Origin: Salinarimonas sp051117315 | GTDB lineage: Bacteria; Pseudomonadota; Alphaproteobacteria; Rhizobiales; Beijerinckiaceae | DNA: 49,398 nt | Reading direction: 5' to 3' | Assembly: GCA_051117315.1 (NCBI GenBank) | Contig: JBNPEA010000093.1 | Coordinates: 1-49,398, forward strand | Shown: one piece after another, positions 23,261 to 32,463 of the stretch | How positions within the stretch are numbered: the first letter of the stretch is position 1 | How the letters are laid out: the number at the start of each line of letters is the position of its first letter | Program-made: the position numbers and the translations under genes | The notes under the pieces: generated by a model | Seen by the model: the letters and a program-made list of their open reading frames with translations, nothing else | Databases searched by the model: none | What the model was told of the DNA's origin: nothing

Positions 23261-25366
23261 ATGACCGCCGTCAACGAGGTCGTCGACCTCGCCCGCGAGG
23301 GCGAGATCGCCGTCGTCATGCTCGACAACCCGCCGGTGAACGCCACCTCGGCGCCCCTGCGGGCGGGGCTCGTCGCGGCGATCGAGGAGGCCTGCGCCGA
23401 TGCGGGCGTGCGTGCGATCGTGCTCGCCTGCGCGGGCCGCACCTTCGTCGCCGGCGCGGACGTGAGCGAGTTCGGCAAGCCGCGGGTCGAGCCCGGCCTG
23501 CAGCGGGTGCTGGACGTGGTCGAGGGGGCGGACAAGCCCGTTATCGCCGCGGTGCACGGCACGGCGCTCGGCGGCGGCTTCGAGCTGGCGCTCGCCTGCC
23601 ATCACCGCGTGGCGACGCCGACGGCCGCCTTCGGCCTGCCCGAGGTGTCGCTGGGCCTCGTGCCCGGCGCCGGCGGCACCCAGCGCCTGCCGCGGCTCGT
23701 CGGCGTCGAGACCGCGCTCTCCGTCGTCGTCGAGGGCGCGCGGCTCTCCGGCGAGGCCGCGCTCGCGGCGGGCGTCGTGGATGCGCTGTCCGCGAGCGAG
23801 GAGAGCCTGCGGGCGGACGCGATCGGCTATGCGCGCGATCTCCTGGCGCGCGATCTGCCAGGTGATTTGCCACGAGAGCGCCTCCTGCGGCGCCTGCGCG
23901 ACGAGGACGACAAGCTCGCCCCCGCCCGCGGCAACCCCGCACCCTTCGAGGCCGCCCGCGCCTTCGCCGCGCGCAAGCTGCGCGGCCGCATCGCGCCGCT
24001 GCGGGCGATCGAATGCGTCGAGGCGGCGCTGGATCGCCCCTTCGAGGAGGGGCTCGCCTTCGAGCGCGAGACCTTCCTCGCGCTCGAGACGAGCCCGCAA
24101 TCGCGGGCCCTGCGCTACGCCTTCTTCGCCGAGCGCGAGGCGGCCAAGGTCCCCGGCATCGGCCGAGACACGCCGACCCGGGCGATCACGCGCGTGGGCA
24201 TTGTCGGCGCCGGCACGATGGGCACCGGCATCGCCATGGCCTTCCTCGACGCGGGCTTTCCAGTGACGATCGTCGAGGCGAAGGAGGAGGCGCTCGCCCG
24301 CGGGCGGGGCACGGTGGAGGCGACCTACGCGGGCGCTGTCGCCAAGGGGCGGCTGTCGCAGGCGCGGGCCGACGAACGGCTCGGCCGGCTCGCGACCTCG
24401 CTCGCCTACGAGGACCTCGCCGACGCCGATCTCGTGATCGAGGCCGCCTTCGAGACGATGGAGGTGAAGCACGCCGTCTTCGCCGCGCTCGACCGCGTGG
24501 CGAAGCCCGGCGCGCTGCTCGCCACCAACACCTCCTATCTCGACGTCGACGTCATCGCCGCCGCCACCGCGCGCCCGCAGGACGTGCTCGGCCTGCATTT
24601 CTTCTCGCCGGCCAACATCATGAAGCTGCTCGAGGTGGTGCGTGCCGAGCGGACCGCGCCGGATGCGATCGCCACCGCGATGGCGCTGGCCAAGCGCCTG
24701 CGCAAGGTTGCGGTCTGCGTGGGCGTCGCCCACGGCTTCGTCGGCAACCGCATGCTCTCCAGGCGCCAGGCCGAGGCCGCGCGCCTCGTGATGGAGGGCG
24801 CCTTGCCGTGGGACGTGGACCGCGTCCTCGTCGCCTTCGGCCTGCCGATGGGCCCCTTCCAGATGAGCGACCTCGCCGGGCTCGATCTCGGCTGGTCGCG
24901 CGAGACCTCGAAGGGCGAGACCCTGAAGGAGCGCCTCTGTGAGCTGGATCGCCGGGGCCAGAAGACGAAGGCCGGCTTCTACGACTACGACGAGACCCGC
25001 AAGGCGACGCCCTCGCCGGTGACCGAGGAGCTGGTGCTGGCGATGTCCGCCGAGAAGGGCATCGCGCGGCGCGCGATCTCCGACGCGGAGATCCTGGAGC
25101 GCTGCCTCTACCCGATGGTGGCGGAGGGCGCGCGCATCCTCGAGGAGGGCAAGGCGATCCGCGCCTCCGACATCGACGTCGTCTGGATCAACGGCTACGG
25201 CTTCCCGGCCTGGCGCGGCGGGCCGATGTTCTGGGCGGACGAAACCGGCCTGCCGACGATCGTGGCCGCGCTGGACGGCTACGCCGCGACGCACGGGGAC
25301 GCCTATGCGGTGCCGGACCTGCTGCGGCGCCGCGCGGCGGAGGGCGGGCGGCTGTCGGGGGGCTGA
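23261..25366 (+). CDS. Fused enoyl-CoA hydratase / 3-hydroxyacyl-CoA dehydrogenase (FadB/FadJ-like)
   Basis: 701 aa. Residues ~1-180 are a crotonase domain with oxyanion-hole segments GADVSEFG and GTALGGGFELALAC and the FGLPEVSLGLVPGAGGTQ block. From ~311 a Rossmann domain VGIVGAGTMGTGIAMAF starts the dehydrogenase, with LGLHFFSPANIMKLLEVV and the C-terminal domains after it. It performs two consecutive steps of fatty-acid beta-oxidation. No thiolase or acyl-CoA dehydrogenase is adjacent. ATG 23261 is preceded by GCAGGAGGGC. Confidence 0.94.
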   Translation: MTAVNEVVDLAREGEIAVVMLDNPPVNATSAPLRAGLVAAIEEACADAGVRAIVLACAGRTFVAGADVSEFGKPRVEPGLQRVLDVVEGADKPVIAAVHGTALGGGFELALACHHRVATPTAAFGLPEVSLGLVPGAGGTQRLPRLVGVETALSVVVEGARLSGEAALAAGVVDALSASEESLRADAIGYARDLLARDLPGDLPRERLLRRLRDEDDKLAPARGNPAPFEAARAFAARKLRGRIAPLRAIECVEAALDRPFEEGLAFERETFLALETSPQSRALRYAFFAEREAAKVPGIGRDTPTRAITRVGIVGAGTMGTGIAMAFLDAGFPVTIVEAKEEALARGRGTVEATYAGAVAKGRLSQARADERLGRLATSLAYEDLADADLVIEAAFETMEVKHAVFAALDRVAKPGALLATNTSYLDVDVIAAATARPQDVLGLHFFSPANIMKLLEVVRAERTAPDAIATAMALAKRLRKVAVCVGVAHGFVGNRMLSRRQAEAARLVMEGALPWDVDRVLVAFGLPMGPFQMSDLAGLDLGWSRETSKGETLKERLCELDRRGQKTKAGFYDYDETRKATPSPVTEELVLAMSAEKGIARRAISDAEILERCLYPMVAEGARILEEGKAIRASDIDVVWINGYGFPAWRGGPMFWADETGLPTIVAALDGYAATHGDAYAVPDLLRRRAAEGGRLSGG

Positions 25367-25390
25367 GCCGGCCCCGCCGATCGCCTGACG

Positions 25391-27502
25391 CTAGTCGACG
25401 ACGGCAGGCGCGATGCGCACGCGGATGTCGTGGAAGGCCGCGCCGCCGTAGGGCGCCACCGCGTCCGCGCCCGAGAGCGTGTTGATGCCGCGCCCGTCGG
25501 GATGCGCGGCGTTCGGCCAGATGCTCTCCGCGATCAGAACGCCGCGGCGCACGCCCGCGAACAGGCGCGCCACGACCAGCACCCGGCCGCGGGCGTTCTC
25601 GAGCGCGACCCAGGCGCCCTCGACGATCCCGTGCGCGGCCGCGTCCTCGGGATGGATCATCACGCTCGGGCGCCCTTCCTTGGCCTCCGAGGTCGGCGTC
25701 TCGGTGAAGGTCGAGTTGAGGAAGTGGCGCGCCGGGCTCGTCGCCAGGCGGAAGGGGTGGTCCGCCGTCGGCTCCTCGGTGACGGCCCAGTGGTCCGGCA
25801 GCGCCGGCATCTGGGAGAACGGCCCCCGCGTCCCGGCATTGGGGGCGGGGACGCTCGTCCAGTCGGGGCGGAAGCGGAATCGGCCGTCGGGCCAGGCGAA
25901 TCCGTCGACATAGTGCGCCTCCTCGAAGGGCGGCTGCACGTCCTTGAAGCGCGCCTCCTCCAGCGCCTCGAGCGAACCCCAGCCCGAGGTGGAGAGCGTC
26001 TCGTCGATGATTGCGCGCGGGCTCATCGTGAAGCCGCGATGGGTGGCGCCCAGCCGCTCGGCCAGCGCGCAGATCACCTCGTGGTTGGAGCGGCACTCGC
26101 CCGGCGCCTCGACGAGCTTGGGGCCGACCTGGATGTGCTGGTGGCCGCCGCCCTGGTAGAGATCGTCGTGCTCCAGGAACATGGTGGCGGGCAGCACCAC
26201 GTCGGCATAGGCCGCGGTTTCCGTCAGGAACTGCTCGTGGACGACGGTGAACAGGTCCTCGCGGGCGAAGCCGCGCTTGACCAGCGTCTGCTCGGGGGCG
26301 ACGGAGACCGGGTTCGAGTTCTGGATGAACAGCGCCGTCACCGGCGGTCCGCCCTGCAGCGCCTCGGGATCGCCCGCCAGCACACGGCCGATCTGCGACT
26401 GGTCGAGCATGCGCACCGCGGGGTCGCGCACGTCGCTCCCCTCGATCAGCGACTTGTCCCAGCGGTAGATCGCGCCGTTGTTGTGGAAGGCGCCGCCGCC
26501 CTCGTGCGCCCAGGCGCCCGTCACGGCGGCGATGCAGGAGGCGGCATGCATGTTCACCGCGCCGTTGCGCTGGCGGGTGAAGCCGTAGCCCAGCCGGAAG
26601 TAGCTGCGCTTGCGCTCGCCGACGATCCGGGCGAAGGCCTCGATCTCGGCCGCCGGGATGCCGGTGATCGCCTCCGCCCAGGCGGGCGTGCGGGTGGCGA
26701 GATGGGCCTCGAGATCTTCCGGGCAGTCGGTGTAGCGGGCGAGGTAGTCCCGGTCGGCGAGCCCGTCGCGGAAGAGGACATGCATGGTGGCGCAGGCGAG
26801 CGCCCCGTCGGTCCCGGGACGCAGCAGCAGCTTCACGTCCGCCTGCTTCATGGTGGCGTTGTCGTAGACGTCGACGACCACGATCTTCGCGCCCCGTTCC
26901 TTGCGGGCGCGGATCGCGTGGGTCATCACGTTGACCTGGGTGTGCACCGCGTTGGTGCCCCAGATCACCACGCAATCGGCCTTGGCCATCTCCCGCGGGT
27001 CAGGCCCCGCGAGCCTTCCGGTGCCGGCGATGAAGCCGGTCCAGGCCATGTTGGTGCAGAAGGTCGAGAACATGCCGGAGTAGCGCTTGGCGTGGCGCAG
27101 GCGGTGGATGCCGTCGCGCATCACGAGGCCCATCGTGCCGGCGTAGTAGTACGGCCATACCGTCTGCGGGCCGTGCGCCGCCTCGGCCGCGAGGAAGCGC
27201 GCGGCGACGAGGTCGAGCGCCTCGTCCCAGCTCGCCTGCCGGAAGGCGCCCTCGCCCGTCCCGACCTCGCCCTTGGCACCGGTGCGGATCAGCGGATGCG
27301 TCAGCCGGTCGGGGTGGTGGATGCGCTCGGCGTAGCGCGCGACCTTCGCGCAGATGACGCCCGCGGTGTAGCTCTGGCCCGGATCGCCGTGGACGCGGCC
27401 GATCGTGCGCTCGTCGAGCACCTCCACCTCCAGCGAGCAGGTGGAGGGGCAATCGTGGGGGCAGACCGACGCGCGTCGGGCGATGCGGGGAGGAGCGTTC
27501 AT
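25391..27502 (-). CDS. Molybdopterin oxidoreductase, DMSO-reductase superfamily, with N-terminal [4Fe-4S] site
   Basis: 703 aa. Cysteines 14, 18, 22 and 51 (CPHDCPSTC ... GVICAK) match the Mo/W-bisMGD [4Fe-4S] domain. Later blocks VVIWGTNAVHTQVN, FIQNSNPVSVAPEQ and VLPATMFLEHDDLYQGGGH are characteristic of the cofactor-binding domains, and a C-terminal molydopterin dinucleotide-binding domain follows (FRLATSPARHFLNSTF). No signal peptide, so cytoplasmic. No electron-transfer or membrane subunit is adjacent. Substrate unknown; similar lone proteins are annotated only as molybdopterin oxidoreductase. Confidence 0.9.
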   Translation of the reverse strand: MNAPPRIARRASVCPHDCPSTCSLEVEVLDERTIGRVHGDPGQSYTAGVICAKVARYAERIHHPDRLTHPLIRTGAKGEVGTGEGAFRQASWDEALDLVAARFLAAEAAHGPQTVWPYYYAGTMGLVMRDGIHRLRHAKRYSGMFSTFCTNMAWTGFIAGTGRLAGPDPREMAKADCVVIWGTNAVHTQVNVMTHAIRARKERGAKIVVVDVYDNATMKQADVKLLLRPGTDGALACATMHVLFRDGLADRDYLARYTDCPEDLEAHLATRTPAWAEAITGIPAAEIEAFARIVGERKRSYFRLGYGFTRQRNGAVNMHAASCIAAVTGAWAHEGGGAFHNNGAIYRWDKSLIEGSDVRDPAVRMLDQSQIGRVLAGDPEALQGGPPVTALFIQNSNPVSVAPEQTLVKRGFAREDLFTVVHEQFLTETAAYADVVLPATMFLEHDDLYQGGGHQHIQVGPKLVEAPGECRSNHEVICALAERLGATHRGFTMSPRAIIDETLSTSGWGSLEALEEARFKDVQPPFEEAHYVDGFAWPDGRFRFRPDWTSVPAPNAGTRGPFSQMPALPDHWAVTEEPTADHPFRLATSPARHFLNSTFTETPTSEAKEGRPSVMIHPEDAAAHGIVEGAWVALENARGRVLVVARLFAGVRRGVLIAESIWPNAAHPDGRGINTLSGADAVAPYGGAAFHDIRVRIAPAVVD

Positions 27503-27559
27503 GGGCTTGTTCTGCCAGAGATTTGGGCCTGCGGGAAGCGGGACACGAGCGGGACGGGG

Positions 27560-28468
27560 TCACGGTTCCTCGTAGGAGAGGGACCAGTCCGGGCCGGCGT
27601 GCCAGGTGCCGCTCGGGGAGGCGGGGATGCGCCAGCGCAGCGAGCGCACGAACTCCGCGCCGCCGCCGCGCAGCGCGCGCCGGAGCGCCTCGCGCTCGTC
27701 CGGCGTCGCGGTGAGGGCGCCGGCGTCGCTCTCGGCGCGCACGAACTGCGCAGGGCCGATCGCCCGTGCGGCGAGGATCGCGTCCTCGGCGCCGCGCCGG
27801 CGCGCCAGGAGCCCGATCCCGCTCCCGGTGCGCGCGAGCGGGCTGCCCGGCTTGTCCTCGCCCGCGAGGCCGAGCGGGAACAGCACCCGGCCCCCGGCGG
27901 CGAGCCGGTCGAGCCACGCCGGGGCGGGGCGCTCCACGCTGGCGTTGACATAGACGACGTCGACCGCGTCCTCCGGGAAGCGCGCGCCGTCACCGGCGAC
28001 GACGCGCGTCTGCGGGAGGTGGGCGAGGTTCGCCCGCGCCGCCTGCGCCAGCGCGGGATCGACCTCGACGGCGAGGACGCGCCCGGTCTCCCCGACGCAG
28101 CGGGCGATCAGCGCGGTGTAGTAGCCGGTGCCCGCGCCCACGTGCAGCACCCGCTCGCCGGGCATCGGCGCGATCGCCGCGAGCCAATGGGCGTGGAGCG
28201 AGGGGCCGCCGTTGTTGACCCGGCGCGTCTCCGCCAGCGCGAACAGCGCGTCCTGGTAGAGCACCACCGGGTCGGTGCTCGACACCTCGCGGTAGCCCGC
28301 GGGCGCCGCCATGCGCCAGGGCGGCGGCCCGAGATAGCGCTCCCGCGGCTCCGCGGCGAAGGCCGCCTCGAGCGCCGGGTGGGGGCGGCGGGCGTGGCTC
28401 ATCATCTGGCGGGCGAAGGCGCGGCGGACGAGCGCGAGCTCGTCCTCGGTGAAGGATGGGGCGGTCAT
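27560..28468 (-). CDS. SAM-dependent methyltransferase, protein-L-isoaspartate methyltransferase-like
   Basis: 302 aa. SAM motif I is VLHVGAGTGYYTALIA, followed by VLAVEVDPALAQAARANL. The N-terminal RPHPALEAAFAAEPRERYLG resembles PCMT. The C-terminal third is extra compared with the ~220-aa PCMT enzyme, and the active-site loop is not clearly the repair type, so the substrate may differ. It is 57 bp upstream of the molybdopterin enzyme on the same strand and divergent from the acylase gene. Confidence 0.8.
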   Translation of the reverse strand: MTAPSFTEDELALVRRAFARQMMSHARRPHPALEAAFAAEPRERYLGPPPWRMAAPAGYREVSSTDPVVLYQDALFALAETRRVNNGGPSLHAHWLAAIAPMPGERVLHVGAGTGYYTALIARCVGETGRVLAVEVDPALAQAARANLAHLPQTRVVAGDGARFPEDAVDVVYVNASVERPAPAWLDRLAAGGRVLFPLGLAGEDKPGSPLARTGSGIGLLARRRGAEDAILAARAIGPAQFVRAESDAGALTATPDEREALRRALRGGGAEFVRSLRWRIPASPSGTWHAGPDWSLSYEEP

Positions 28469-28530
28469 CGGCGTCTGTCTCGTTGCGCGGGTGCGGAGTG
28501 TAGTCTTGTGCAGGCTGGCGGTCCACACGT

Positions 28531-30879
28531 ATGGCGTGCGTCACCGTCGCCGCTGTCGGAACCGCTGCGTGGCCGGCGCCGTTCCTCGCCGTGTCCAAGC
28601 TCGCCCATTCCCTGCGCCTCGCGCGCTCCTTCGCCACCCTGTCGCGCGCCGTGCTCGCCCGCGGCCCGCTGCGCACGCGCGACCGCGAGGCCCGCCTCGC
28701 CATGTTCCCCGCCGACGGGCTGCCGGTGGCCGAGCCCGTCGAGATCCGCTGGAACGACCACCAGGTCTCCTGGATCACGGCACGCACCGACCGAGACTGC
28801 GCCGTGGCGCTCGGGGCCGTCCACGCGCATCTGCGGCTGACCCAGCTCGAGGTGCTGCGCAAGGTCGCCTACGGCCGCGTCGCCGAGATGGCCGGCCCGG
28901 CGGCGACGGACGTCGACCGGGCGCTGCGCACGCTCGGCATCACGCAGGCCGTGCCCGGCATCCTCGCCATGCAGCCGCCGGAGACGACGGACTGGCTCGA
29001 CGGGTTCGTGGACGGGCTCAACCACGTGGTCGAGAACGCGCCCGAGGACCCGCCGGACTTCGCCATGCTCGGCCTCGCGCGCGAGCGCTGGACCGCGCAC
29101 GACGTGATGGCGGTGGGCCGCGCCGCGGTGGCGGACGTGAACTGGCTGATCTGGCTGCGCCTCGTTCCCCTGCGGCGCGAGCCCGGCTGGCCCGACCTGT
29201 GGGACAAGCTCCTCGCCCACGGCACCGGCACCATCGCCAACCTCGCGGGCTTCGACCTCGAGACCATGCTCGCCGGCGCGCTCGGCGCATCGCTGAAGGG
29301 CTCGAACGCCTGGGCCGTCCACGCCGACCACAGCGCCACGGGAGCGGCGCTGCTCGCGGGCGACCCGCACCTGCCGATCTCGGTGCCGAACATCTGGATG
29401 GCCGCGGGCTACCGCTCGCCCTCCTACCACTGCGTCGGCTTCCAGCTGCCGGGCCTGCCCTTCACCGCCTTCGGCCGCAATCCGGATCTCGCCTGGGGCG
29501 GCACCGCCCCGCACACCGCCTCCTCGGACCTCTACGATCTCTCCGACTTGAGGTACGAGCCGTTCGACGCACGCAGCGAGACGCTCCGCGTGCGCGGCGG
29601 GCGCGACGAGACGGTCGAGATCCGCACCAGCCGCTACGGCCCGATCATCTCCGACGCCGTGCCGATGAACGCCACCTACGCCCTGCGCTGGGTCGGGCAC
29701 GAGCCCTCCGACGAGCTCTCCTCGATGCTCGCGCTGAACCGGGCGCGCAGCTTCGATCAGTTCCGCGAGGCGGCGGACGGGATGGCGGTGCCGGGCCAGA
29801 ACTGGATCGTGGCGGAGCGCTCGGGCGGCATCGCCAAGCAGATCGCGGCGAAGCTGCCGAGGCGACCGAACGCGCCGCTCGCCGACATGATCTCGAAACC
29901 CGAGGCGGCGGCGCACTGGGAGAGCTTCGTCACGGCCCGTGACTTCCCGCCCGAGCGCGACCCCGTGCGCGGCTTCGTCGTCTCCGCCAACGACCGGCCG
30001 GAGGAAGGGCCGGCGCCGCTCGCCTACTTCTACTCGCCGGTCGATCGCGTCGAGCGCATCGCCGACGTGCTGGCGGGCGCGCGGCCGGTGACGCCGGAGA
30101 CGATGGCGGCGCTCCAGCGCGACGTCACCGTGCCCGGCGCGCTCGTCCTGCGCGACCGCCTGCTCGCCCTCCTGAAGGCGGCGGGGGAGCGTACCCCGGG
30201 ACGTGGCGGCCCGTCGCGGGAGGACGTGCTGTCCGCCCGCGGCGAGGTGGTGCCGCTCCTCGTCGACTGGGACGGCGCCTATCCGGAGGACTCGCGCGGG
30301 GCGCTCGCCTTCGAGCTCCTCGTCGCCCATGTCAGCGCCCACTATCATTCCCAGGCGGAGCGGGCGTTCTACGGCGCGCTGTTCACCGCGCGCACGCTGA
30401 TCGCGCGGGACCTGCACGAGCCGCGCAGCGAGCTCGTCGTCGCGGTGGCGACGGCGCTCGTCGCCACGGCGAAGGAGCTGCGGCGCTACCGAACCTGGGG
30501 CGACGTCCATCGGCTGCGGCTCGCGCACGTGCTCGGCGGGCTGCCCCTCGTCGGCCGCAGGCTCGTCTTCGCCGACATGCCGGTGGGCGGCACGTCGGAC
30601 GCCGTGATGAAGACGGCACACCCCGCGGTGCCGCGCCCGCACCGGACCTTCTACGGCTCGATCGCGCGCTTCCTGTGCGACCTCGGCGAGGCGGATTCCG
30701 CCACCGGCGTGCTGCTCGGCGGGCAGGACGGCTGGCTCGGCAGCGACACGATGCTCGACCAGCTGCCGCTCTGGCGCGAGGGGCGCACGATGGCGCTGCC
30801 CATGAGCGAGGCGGGCGTCGCCCGTGCCTTCCCGCACCTCACGACGGTCGCCCCATGCTCGACGCCACCCCGCTCCTGA
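28531..30879 (+). CDS. Penicillin-acylase-family N-acyl amide hydrolase (peptidase S45)
   Basis: 782 aa. Ntn-hydrolase precursor that self-cleaves to expose a serine nucleophile. The cleavage site is seen at KGSNAW, giving Ser258 as the new N-terminus of the beta chain; the AGDPHLPISVPNIWM segment and the later SRYGPI and NWIVAE blocks are S45 hallmarks. The N-terminus is hydrophobic but not a clear signal peptide. Family members cleave penicillins, cephalosporins or acyl-homoserine lactones. It overlaps the GH3 gene by 25 bp, so both act in one process. Confidence 0.9.
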   Translation: MACVTVAAVGTAAWPAPFLAVSKLAHSLRLARSFATLSRAVLARGPLRTRDREARLAMFPADGLPVAEPVEIRWNDHQVSWITARTDRDCAVALGAVHAHLRLTQLEVLRKVAYGRVAEMAGPAATDVDRALRTLGITQAVPGILAMQPPETTDWLDGFVDGLNHVVENAPEDPPDFAMLGLARERWTAHDVMAVGRAAVADVNWLIWLRLVPLRREPGWPDLWDKLLAHGTGTIANLAGFDLETMLAGALGASLKGSNAWAVHADHSATGAALLAGDPHLPISVPNIWMAAGYRSPSYHCVGFQLPGLPFTAFGRNPDLAWGGTAPHTASSDLYDLSDLRYEPFDARSETLRVRGGRDETVEIRTSRYGPIISDAVPMNATYALRWVGHEPSDELSSMLALNRARSFDQFREAADGMAVPGQNWIVAERSGGIAKQIAAKLPRRPNAPLADMISKPEAAAHWESFVTARDFPPERDPVRGFVVSANDRPEEGPAPLAYFYSPVDRVERIADVLAGARPVTPETMAALQRDVTVPGALVLRDRLLALLKAAGERTPGRGGPSREDVLSARGEVVPLLVDWDGAYPEDSRGALAFELLVAHVSAHYHSQAERAFYGALFTARTLIARDLHEPRSELVVAVATALVATAKELRRYRTWGDVHRLRLAHVLGGLPLVGRRLVFADMPVGGTSDAVMKTAHPAVPRPHRTFYGSIARFLCDLGEADSATGVLLGGQDGWLGSDTMLDQLPLWREGRTMALPMSEAGVARAFPHLTTVAPCSTPPRS

Positions 30880-32402
30880 GGCTCTACGCCGCGCGGCGCC
30901 GGCGGGTGCTGGCGGCGCAGGACGCCGTCGCGGCCCAGGCCCGCACCCTCTCCGATCTCCTGGCGCGCGCCGCCGGCACGCGCTTCGGGCGCGCGCACGG
31001 CTTCGAGGAGATCCGCTCGCCGGCGGCGTACCGGGCGCACGTCCCGGTGCGCGGCTACGAGGATCTCTGGGCGTGCTGGTGGCAGGAGGGCTTTCCGGTC
31101 CACGAGGACGTCACCTGGCCGGGGAAGACACCCTTCTTCGCGCTCTCCTCGGGGACGACGACGGGACGCACCAAGTACATCCCGGTGAGCGCCGAGATGG
31201 TGGCCTCCAACCGGCGCGCCGCGCTCGACATCCTGGTCCACCACCTGGAGCGGCGGCCGGACAGCAGGATCCTGGGCGGCAAGAGCTTCATGCTCGGCGG
31301 CTCCACCGCGCTGGAGCGGCTCGCGCCGGGCGTGCGGGCGGGCGATCTCTCGGGCATTGCAGCCGCGACGGTGCCCGCCTATGCCCGCCTGCGCACCTTC
31401 CCGCCGCAGCGCCTGGCCCTCGAGGAGAGCTGGGAGCGGAAGATCGCGGCCCTCGCGCCGGCCTCGCTGGCGCAGGACATCCGCGCGATCTCCGGCACGC
31501 CGACCTGGCTGCTGGCCTTCTTCGAGACGCTGGCGCGGATCCACCCGGCGCGGGGGGAGCGGCTCTCTGCGTTCTGGCCGAACCTCGAGGTGATCATCCA
31601 TGGCGGCGTCGCCTTCGCGCCCTACGCATCGCGCTTCGCCCGGCTGATCGAGGGCTCGGACATCCGCCTGCAGGAGGTCTATCCGGCGAGCGAGGGGTTC
31701 TTCGCGATCCAGGACGGGCCGCCCGAGGCGGGGATGCGGCTCCTCGTCGACACCGGCATCTTCTACGAGTTCGTCACGCCGGGCACGCTCGGCACGTCCG
31801 CGCCCGAGCGGTTCTGGCTGGACGACGCCGAGATCGGGGTGGACTACGCCCTCGTCGTCTCCACCAATGCCGGGCTGTGGGCCTACGAGGTGGGGGACCT
31901 GGTGCGGCTCGTCTCGAGGGACCCGCCGCGCGTCGTGTTCGCCGGGCGCACGGCGTTCACGCTCTCCGCCTTCGGCGAACATCTCACCGGAGCGGAGATC
32001 GACCGCGCGGTGGCGGAGGTCGTGCGCGAGGCGGGGCTCGGCCTCGTCGAGATCTCCGCCGGGGCGCGACACAGGGCGGAGGGCGCGGCGCACGACCACC
32101 ATCTCTTCGTGATCGAGCTCGTGGAGGGCGCGCTGCCCCCGCCGCGCGCCCGGGCGCTGCGCGACGGGGTCGATGCGGCGCTGGCGCGCGCCAACGCCGA
32201 CTACGCCGCCCATCGCGCGGCGGGCCAGCTCGCCGCGCCGGAGCTGATCTGCGCGCCGCGCGGCGCCTTCGAGGGCTGGATGCGGGCGCGCGGCAAGCTC
32301 GGCGGGCAGAACAAGCCGCCGCGGGTGATCGGGGATCCGGCGCTCCTCGCGAGCCTGGAGCGCGCCGTCGCAGCGGGAACACGGGTTCCCGCCGGCCGTT
32401 GA
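30855..32402 (+). CDS. GH3-family acyl-amido synthetase-like protein
   Basis: 515 aa. GH3 enzymes adenylate a carboxylic acid and join it to an amino acid; plant forms conjugate auxin or jasmonate. ATP motif I SSGTTTGRTKYIP (98-110), motif II region EVYPASEGFFA and motif III YEVGDLVRLV are intact, and a C-terminal GKLGGQNKPPRV supplies the conserved lysine. ATG 30855 lies inside the end of the acylase gene. Bacterial members are poorly characterised. Substrate unknown. Confidence 0.9.
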   Translation: MLDATPLLRLYAARRRRVLAAQDAVAAQARTLSDLLARAAGTRFGRAHGFEEIRSPAAYRAHVPVRGYEDLWACWWQEGFPVHEDVTWPGKTPFFALSSGTTTGRTKYIPVSAEMVASNRRAALDILVHHLERRPDSRILGGKSFMLGGSTALERLAPGVRAGDLSGIAAATVPAYARLRTFPPQRLALEESWERKIAALAPASLAQDIRAISGTPTWLLAFFETLARIHPARGERLSAFWPNLEVIIHGGVAFAPYASRFARLIEGSDIRLQEVYPASEGFFAIQDGPPEAGMRLLVDTGIFYEFVTPGTLGTSAPERFWLDDAEIGVDYALVVSTNAGLWAYEVGDLVRLVSRDPPRVVFAGRTAFTLSAFGEHLTGAEIDRAVAEVVREAGLGLVEISAGARHRAEGAAHDHHLFVIELVEGALPPPRARALRDGVDAALARANADYAAHRAAGQLAAPELICAPRGAFEGWMRARGKLGGQNKPPRVIGDPALLASLERAVAAGTRVPAGR

Positions 32403-32463
32403 TGACGGCCCCGGTCGCGACAGCGATCGCCAGAGCGCCGCGCCGCTTCGAGGATCGCACCAG

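Noticed and set aside
25430..28840. A 1136-codon frame antisense to the molybdopterin and methyltransferase genes
   Set aside because: No recognisable domain; composition is that of an antisense shadow, and the opposite strand has clear protein families.
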